From the NCBI GenBank assembly GCA_003453515.1, contig DMLD01000192.1:1-10362 (forward strand): a stretch of DNA of 10,362 nt, written 5' to 3'. Below the pieces are notes generated by a model that ran no database searches, was not told the origin of the DNA, and was given only the letters and a program-made list of their open reading frames with translations. A program made the position numbers and the translations under genes. Shown piece by piece: positions 5,282-10,362 of this stretch. Position 1 is the first letter of the stretch. Every line of letters begins with the position of its first letter. This DNA is from Lachnospiraceae bacterium. Lineage in GTDB: Bacteria > Bacillota > Clostridia > Lachnospirales > Lachnospiraceae.

Positions 5282-6559
5282 ATGATCACTGCAGTAGTAG
5301 GCGCCAACTGGGGCGATGAAGGTAAGGGTAAGATAACGGATATGCTTGGAGAGGAATCTGACATCATCGTCCGTTTTCAGGGAGGAGCAAACGCCGGACA
5401 CACCATAGTGAACGACTATGGGAAGTTCGCGCTTCACATCCTTCCGTCGGGTGTTTTTTATGACCACACGGTCAGTATCATCGGTAACGGAGTTGCGCTG
5501 AATATAGATAATCTTATAAACGAGATAGACGGCATAGTGAAGCGGGGTGTTCCCAAGCCACACATACTCGTTTCGGACAGGGCGCAGATAGTGATGCCCT
5601 ATCACATACTTTTCGATCAGTATGAGGAGGAGAGGCTCGGCGGCAAGTCGTTCGGCTCGACGAAATCGGGTATAGCGCCTTTCTATTCCGACAAATACGC
5701 CAAGATAGGCGTACAGGTGTGTGAGCTTTTCGATGAGGACGAGCTCAGGGAGAAGCTTAAGGGCATTTGCCTTAAGAAAAATATCATGCTCGAGCACCTC
5801 TATCACAAGCCACTGCTCGATGTAGACGAGCTGATGGAGACCATGATCAGGTACAGGGATATGATAAGCCCGTACGTAACCGATGTGAGCGCTTACCTGT
5901 ATCAGGCGAGAAAGGACGGCAAGAGGATCCTGCTTGAGGGACAGCTCGGAAGCCTAAAGGATCCTGACCACGGTATATACCCGATGGTGACGTCCTCGTC
6001 GACGCTTGCAGGATACGGCAGCATCGGCGCGGGAGTTCCGCCGTATGAGATAAAGCGCATCGTGACTGTTGTGAAGGCTTATTCGTCAGCGGTCGGCGCG
6101 GGAGAGTTTGTAAGCGAGATAGATGATGAAGAGGCAGCGGATGAGCTGAGAAAAAGAGGCGGCGACGGAGGAGAGTACGGCGCGACCACGGGAAGACCGA
6201 GGCGCATGGGCTGGTTTGATGCCGTTGCGAGCCGCTACGGCTGCAGGGTGCAGGGAGCTACAGAGGTCGCGCTCACGGTCCTTGATGTTCTCGGCTATCT
6301 CGATGAGCTTCCGGTATGCGTCGGATACGAGGTCGACGGCGAGGTGCTCAGGGATTTCCCAACCACCGGAAAGCTTAAGAGGGCAAAGCCGGTGTATGAG
6401 ATGCTTCCCGGATGGAAGACGGATATACGCGGTATCACGGAGTATGACAAGCTGCCCGAGAACTGCAGAAAATATATCGAGTTTATAGAAAAAGAGCTTG
6501 AGGTACCGATAACCATGGTATCAAACGGGCCGGGAAGACACGAGATCATCCATCGATAA
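5282..6559 (+). CDS. purA: Adenylosuccinate synthetase PurA
   Basis: PurA joins IMP and aspartate using GTP to give adenylosuccinate, the first committed step to AMP, in the cytosol. The 425-residue length is normal. GANWGDEGKGK (7-17) is the phosphate loop with the expected catalytic D12, and GGANAGHT (34-41) supplies the catalytic H40. Further along are VTSSST, YGATTGRPRRMGWFDAV and a C-terminal SNGPGRHEII. Some segments depart from the common form: GSTKSGIAPFYSDK replaces the usual TTGRGIGPAY, and GQLGSLKDPDHGIYP replaces GAQGTLLDIDFGTYP. I believe this variant occurs in other Clostridia. The ATG at 5282 is chosen because it matches the family start and has GAGAGG at 5272-5277; a GTG at 5237 would add 15 residues spanning the leader hairpin. 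It has its own promoter and is followed after 15 bases by the giant gene. Confidence 0.95.
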   Translation: MITAVVGANWGDEGKGKITDMLGEESDIIVRFQGGANAGHTIVNDYGKFALHILPSGVFYDHTVSIIGNGVALNIDNLINEIDGIVKRGVPKPHILVSDRAQIVMPYHILFDQYEEERLGGKSFGSTKSGIAPFYSDKYAKIGVQVCELFDEDELREKLKGICLKKNIMLEHLYHKPLLDVDELMETMIRYRDMISPYVTDVSAYLYQARKDGKRILLEGQLGSLKDPDHGIYPMVTSSSTLAGYGSIGAGVPPYEIKRIVTVVKAYSSAVGAGEFVSEIDDEEAADELRKRGGDGGEYGATTGRPRRMGWFDAVASRYGCRVQGATEVALTVLDVLGYLDELPVCVGYEVDGEVLRDFPTTGKLKRAKPVYEMLPGWKTDIRGITEYDKLPENCRKYIEFIEKELEVPITMVSNGPGRHEIIHR

Positions 6560-6574
6560 AAGAGGACACACCGT

Positions 6575-9500
6575 ATGAGAGAGAAGATATACTTCCTTGC
6601 GAAGGGGAACTTCACATATGAGAGTGCTAAGCTTGTGATAGAGCCCGAAAAGCTCGAGATCGAAGTGGTAACGGGCACAAAGACGTCCGCGACCTTCACT
6701 GTCAGCGATGCAAGGCATGACAAGATCAAGGGCTTCGGGTTTGCCGAGGCTGCCGAGATCACATTTTTACCGGTCTTTGAGGGCGAGGAAAATGTGCTGG
6801 GTGTCGAGGTGGACGCGAGCGAGCTGATAGCGGGCACTGTACTTCGCGGGAAGCTGATACTTGTCACCGACCGGGGTGAGGAGCATGTTCCCTATGAGAT
6901 AAATGTCGTGGCGCCGGAGCTTACCGATGAGGAGGGCGAGCCGGTGCGTGATTATTATACGCTCATCAAGAAAACCGAGCGGGATCGTGAAGCGGGGCTG
7001 AAGCTTTTCAGAGACCCCGTTTTTCGTGATACGTTTCTTTACAGGGATTTTGAGGGACAGCTGATATATGACAGACTGTCCAAGGGAAACACCGGACTCT
7101 CAGGGATGGAGGAGTTTCTCGTGGGAACCGGGAAAAAGAAGCCCGTGCGGTTTTTGCCCGAGTACACAGGAAGCGCGCAGACAGCCCCGGATGATGAGGA
7201 CGGAACGATACGGTTGAACTATGAGCTTGCCGGAAATGATATAGAGGATTCGATCATGCTGAACCTCAGCGCGTGGGGCTCTGTCATGATACGGGTCGAG
7301 AAGGAAGGCGACTTCATAGAGACGGACAGGAAGCTTTTGTGGACGGACGAGTTCAGTGATCTGCGTGGACGTCTGGGGCTGATGATAATAGCGGGGCGCG
7401 TGAGTGAGGGACGCCATCACGCCCGTATCAGGCTTGTAAGTCCCTATGAGACGCATGTTATAGAGATAAGTGTGCACTCGCCTGTGGGCTATAAGGAGAG
7501 AAAGATAGCCAGAGCGAAGCAGGCAGTGTGGGGAATGCTGATCAGAAGCCTTTTGGCTTACGAGGAGGGCAGAGTAGAAAAGTCCGAGTTCAAGGGATTT
7601 TTACAAAAGCACAGATCCGTCCTTGAAAGACTCGATCTGAGGTTTTCGATGCCGCTTAAGGGCTATATGGCGTATCTGCTGGAAAGTGAAGCGGCAAGAC
7701 TGGAGTTTTACAGGGATACTGAGAGGATGAGCTGTCCCGATATAGGGGCGGATCAGACAGAGGTGGAAAACTATATACTTATACAGTATATCAAGTATCT
7801 CTACTCAAACCGTCAGGAGGAGCTTGATGAGTTAAGGGCTCTTGTTGACAGGTTCGCGGAGAACGGATATATGAGCACTATCCTCATGGTCATATCCATG
7901 AGGTGCAATCCCGCGCAGTACGGTGCGGATGCAAGATGTGTAGAAAGGATAAGAGAGCTGCTTACAAGGAGCGCGGCTACTCCGGTGCTCTACTCCGAGC
8001 TTATGAGAAGGTATGTGGCGCAGCCTGATCTGCTGCGCGAGCTCGACGCACTCAACTTACGAGTGCTTCTGTACGGATTGCGCCAGGGACTTATCACAAA
8101 TGAGCTTTGCGAGGTCATCACGGTGCTCTCCGGAGGAAGGGGACTGCCGCCCATCGATACCGGGAGCGGACTCGGCTACGGAAGAGACAACGATCTTCTC
8201 AGGAAGGGGACCGGAGCTCTGCTGATGCAGGTGCTCTTCGGGGTGTATGAACTTACTAATTCTGTAGATACATTGCGTAATATCTGTACGCTTCTTATCA
8301 GATATGAGAAAAGGGACAGGAGATACTTCCCGTGGTATGAAAGGGGAGTCAACGAAAGGCTTCGTCTGACCGATCTCTTTGAGTACTATATGTATACGAT
8401 CGATCCGCAGACTACCGAACCTCTCCCTCAGATTGTGTTGTCCTATTTCCAGTTCGAAAACCATATGAACGACGCAAGAAAGGCATTTCTCTATGCAAAT
8501 ATAGTAAGAAACAGGGAGATAAATCCCGAGGCGTTTGAGAACTATGAGGAGCAGATACACGAGTTTGTGATCGACCAGATCGGCAAGGAAAGAGTCAATA
8601 CGGATCTTGGGTATCTGTATAGGGAAATGCTCAAAAGGGAGGATGTGACCAAGGAGCTTACTACACATCTTCCGCACGTATTGTTCAGACACCTGCTCAC
8701 CTGCAGGACAGAGGGTATAGAGAGTGTGACGCTCGTGCATATGCAGACAAAGTCGGAGAGAAGCTATCCTCTTGATCGGGGTAAGGCGCTGCTGGACATC
8801 TACACTCCGGAGTACAGGATATTCTTCCACGACAAGGAGGGCAACAGATACTTAAACAGCATTGACTACACATTGGAGAGATTTTTTGACGGAGATGAGT
8901 TCGCGCTGCTATGCTATCCGATACTGACTCAGGGTGCCGCTGAGGATGCTCAGGGCGATGGGACCGGGGAGAATAAAGCAGCAGACGAGACCAATAGTGC
9001 GCAGGATGATATTGAAGCTGTCGATGAGAATGAGCAGATACAGGAAATCGAACTCGTACCGGCGGACGTGCCTGACAATCTGCTTTTTAACCTGACCTAT
9101 GAAGCGTGGCGTAAGCCGAGGCTTGACAATGTGGGGTTGGACATACTGTATCGCGCACTGCTAAGCGACAAGCTGAGAGACAATTTCCATGGTAAGGTAT
9201 TCTTAAGGATATTCGATCATTTGAAGGATTATGTGTCGAAGGATGACAGGATGCCGTATCTAAAGCTTCTTATGAGATACTTAAAGCCCGACACGATAAA
9301 GCGCAGCAGGATAGGCGAGATAGCTACCATCTGCGTGCAGTGTAAGGAGATGGAGAAGGCGGCGACGCTGCTGAAGCGATACGGACGGAGCGGCTGTGAG
9401 GAGAAGGAGTTTTTGGAGCTCACGATCGATCGCATACGCACGCTCAACTACGAGTTTGAGGACAGTCTGGTCAAGTGGGCTCTGATATTGTACAACAAGG

Positions 9501-10362
9501 GACACCACGATCACCCGATACTCAACTATCTGCTCCAGTATTACATGGGCGAGACAGATACATTAATCTCGCTGTTCAGGGACTCGCTTCCCATGAAGAG
9601 AGTGGGTACGGGAACGGATCAGCTGGAGAGCATGGAGGGGCATATCAAGACAAATCCCGCGTTCTACGAGGGCGTCAGGGAGAGACTATTGGGTCAGGTG
9701 CTCTTTGCGTGCCGGGATACCAAGGTATGCGAGGATATTTTTCTGAAATACTACGATGACGGAGAGAACAGGGTTTTGGTGAAGGCGTATCTCTCGCAGA
9801 TGGCGTATGAGTTCATAGTCGGACGTAACGATATGTCTGACAAGATATTTGAAAAGGTGTACCGTCAGGCTATGTACGAAAAGGAGCCCGTGATGGTACT
9901 CTCGGCGCTCAAAAGGCTTGTTGGTCGTGATAAATACAACGAAAAGGAACGCGACTTCATCGAGAGAAGCCTTGAAGATATGGCGGACGAGGGCTGCATC
10001 CTTCCGTTCATGAAGGAGTTTGGCGGCGGCATCACCGTGCCGTATGAGATCAGGACGCCTGTTATCGTGCAGTATTACAGCGGAACGCCGGGCGGAGTAT
10101 TTCTCTTTGTGAAAAATAAGGACGGAGAGTATGTCTCACAGCCGATGGAGAGGGTGTTCGACGGTATATTCACCGCATCGATCCTGCTGTTTGCCGGCGA
10201 GGAGACCAAGGGATATATATATGAGGAAGAGACAGGCAAGAGGTCAAAGGAATTCCAGCTTCGCAAGAAGACGGCGGAGGCGGGCGGCGACAGTATGTTT
10301 GAGCAGGTAAATGCGCTGATCACCGCGAAAAATGACGGAGACGATGCGAGGTACGAGAGGCT
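6575..10362 (+). CDS. Giant cytosolic multidomain protein, DUF5717-like (3' end outside window)
   Basis: An open frame of 1262 complete codons runs from the ATG at 6575 to the window edge without a stop. AGAGGA (6561-6566) is the ribosome binding site, and the start is 15 bases after purA, suggesting one transcript. There is no signal peptide or membrane segment. From the sequence I read a beta-sandwich-like N-terminus (about 15-112), a charged helical link, a second strand-rich domain (about 195-302), a long helical array (about 305-785), an acidic low-complexity linker (789-830), a further helical array (835-1140) and a strand-rich domain beginning VPYEIRTPVIVQYYS (1155 to about 1230). No catalytic motif is visible. 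The start MREKIYFLAKGNFTYE and the architecture fit my memory of the Lachnospiraceae DUF5717 family, of unknown function; this is unverified. A scaffold or protein-interaction role is the most that can be inferred. Confidence 0.85.
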   Translation, partial: MREKIYFLAKGNFTYESAKLVIEPEKLEIEVVTGTKTSATFTVSDARHDKIKGFGFAEAAEITFLPVFEGEENVLGVEVDASELIAGTVLRGKLILVTDRGEEHVPYEINVVAPELTDEEGEPVRDYYTLIKKTERDREAGLKLFRDPVFRDTFLYRDFEGQLIYDRLSKGNTGLSGMEEFLVGTGKKKPVRFLPEYTGSAQTAPDDEDGTIRLNYELAGNDIEDSIMLNLSAWGSVMIRVEKEGDFIETDRKLLWTDEFSDLRGRLGLMIIAGRVSEGRHHARIRLVSPYETHVIEISVHSPVGYKERKIARAKQAVWGMLIRSLLAYEEGRVEKSEFKGFLQKHRSVLERLDLRFSMPLKGYMAYLLESEAARLEFYRDTERMSCPDIGADQTEVENYILIQYIKYLYSNRQEELDELRALVDRFAENGYMSTILMVISMRCNPAQYGADARCVERIRELLTRSAATPVLYSELMRRYVAQPDLLRELDALNLRVLLYGLRQGLITNELCEVITVLSGGRGLPPIDTGSGLGYGRDNDLLRKGTGALLMQVLFGVYELTNSVDTLRNICTLLIRYEKRDRRYFPWYERGVNERLRLTDLFEYYMYTIDPQTTEPLPQIVLSYFQFENHMNDARKAFLYANIVRNREINPEAFENYEEQIHEFVIDQIGKERVNTDLGYLYREMLKREDVTKELTTHLPHVLFRHLLTCRTEGIESVTLVHMQTKSERSYPLDRGKALLDIYTPEYRIFFHDKEGNRYLNSIDYTLERFFDGDEFALLCYPILTQGAAEDAQGDGTGENKAADETNSAQDDIEAVDENEQIQEIELVPADVPDNLLFNLTYEAWRKPRLDNVGLDILYRALLSDKLRDNFHGKVFLRIFDHLKDYVSKDDRMPYLKLLMRYLKPDTIKRSRIGEIATICVQCKEMEKAATLLKRYGRSGCEEKEFLELTIDRIRTLNYEFEDSLVKWALILYNKGHHDHPILNYLLQYYMGETDTLISLFRDSLPMKRVGTGTDQLESMEGHIKTNPAFYEGVRERLLGQVLFACRDTKVCEDIFLKYYDDGENRVLVKAYLSQMAYEFIVGRNDMSDKIFEKVYRQAMYEKEPVMVLSALKRLVGRDKYNEKERDFIERSLEDMADEGCILPFMKEFGGGITVPYEIRTPVIVQYYSGTPGGVFLFVKNKDGEYVSQPMERVFDGIFTASILLFAGEETKGYIYEEETGKRSKEFQLRKKTAEAGGDSMFEQVNALITAKNDGDDARYER

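Noticed and set aside
5204..5806. A 200-codon open frame on the minus strand over the purA start
   Set aside because: It is antisense to clear purA motifs, spans the purA promoter and leader, and shows no recognisable domain.
8057..8830. A 257-codon open frame on the minus strand
   Set aside because: It lies wholly inside the giant plus-strand gene, has no family resemblance, and its composition is what the reverse of a biased coding strand gives.
1..10362. CRISPR array, tRNA or rRNA gene, insertion sequence, prophage or defence island
   Set aside because: I found no regularly spaced repeats, cloverleaf sequence, transposase or nuclease-effector motifs; RecJ here is the housekeeping form.

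Overview
The window looks like a chromosomal housekeeping region of an anaerobic Clostridia member, most likely Lachnospiraceae. I infer this from the moderate GC with heavy AGG, AGA and ATA codon use, strong GGAGG ribosome binding sites, near-consensus sigma-A promoters, a short RecJ, a clostridial-type PurA variant, and a very large protein resembling the Lachnospiraceae DUF5717 family. No database search was possible, so species is open. I see no tRNA, rRNA, CRISPR array, insertion sequence or prophage gene.

Left part (minus strand). The first 785 bases are the N-terminal 261 codons of glmM (phosphoglucosamine mutase), read leftwards off the window from its own promoter. Upstream of it is a gene-free stretch of about 270 bases. 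It holds a dense series of inverted repeats (868-985), then an intrinsic terminator (981-1026) for the next gene. That gene (1053-2192) encodes a 379-residue secreted protein or lipoprotein with a lysine-rich C-terminal module. Its upstream region contains a perfect 10+3+10 inverted repeat resembling a TetR-family operator. No regulator gene is present in the window.

Right part (plus strand). Divergent from the lipoprotein gene is a run of four genes: recJ (start corrected to 2428), a family 2 glycosyltransferase two bases after it, purA, and a huge cytosolic protein of at least 1262 residues that runs off the right end. recJ and the glycosyltransferase share one promoter and are probably translationally coupled. 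purA has a strong promoter of its own that overlaps the glycosyltransferase stop codon, and a G5:C5 hairpin in its leader. The giant gene starts 15 bases after purA and is probably co-transcribed with it.

Functionally the cluster mixes cell-wall precursor synthesis (GlmM), DNA repair (RecJ), sugar transfer, and AMP synthesis (PurA). These do not form one obvious pathway. The least understood elements are the giant multidomain protein, the operator-controlled lipoprotein with a leader that can pair in two ways, and the structured intergenic block. I do not see convincing evidence for a complete novel system such as a defence island.
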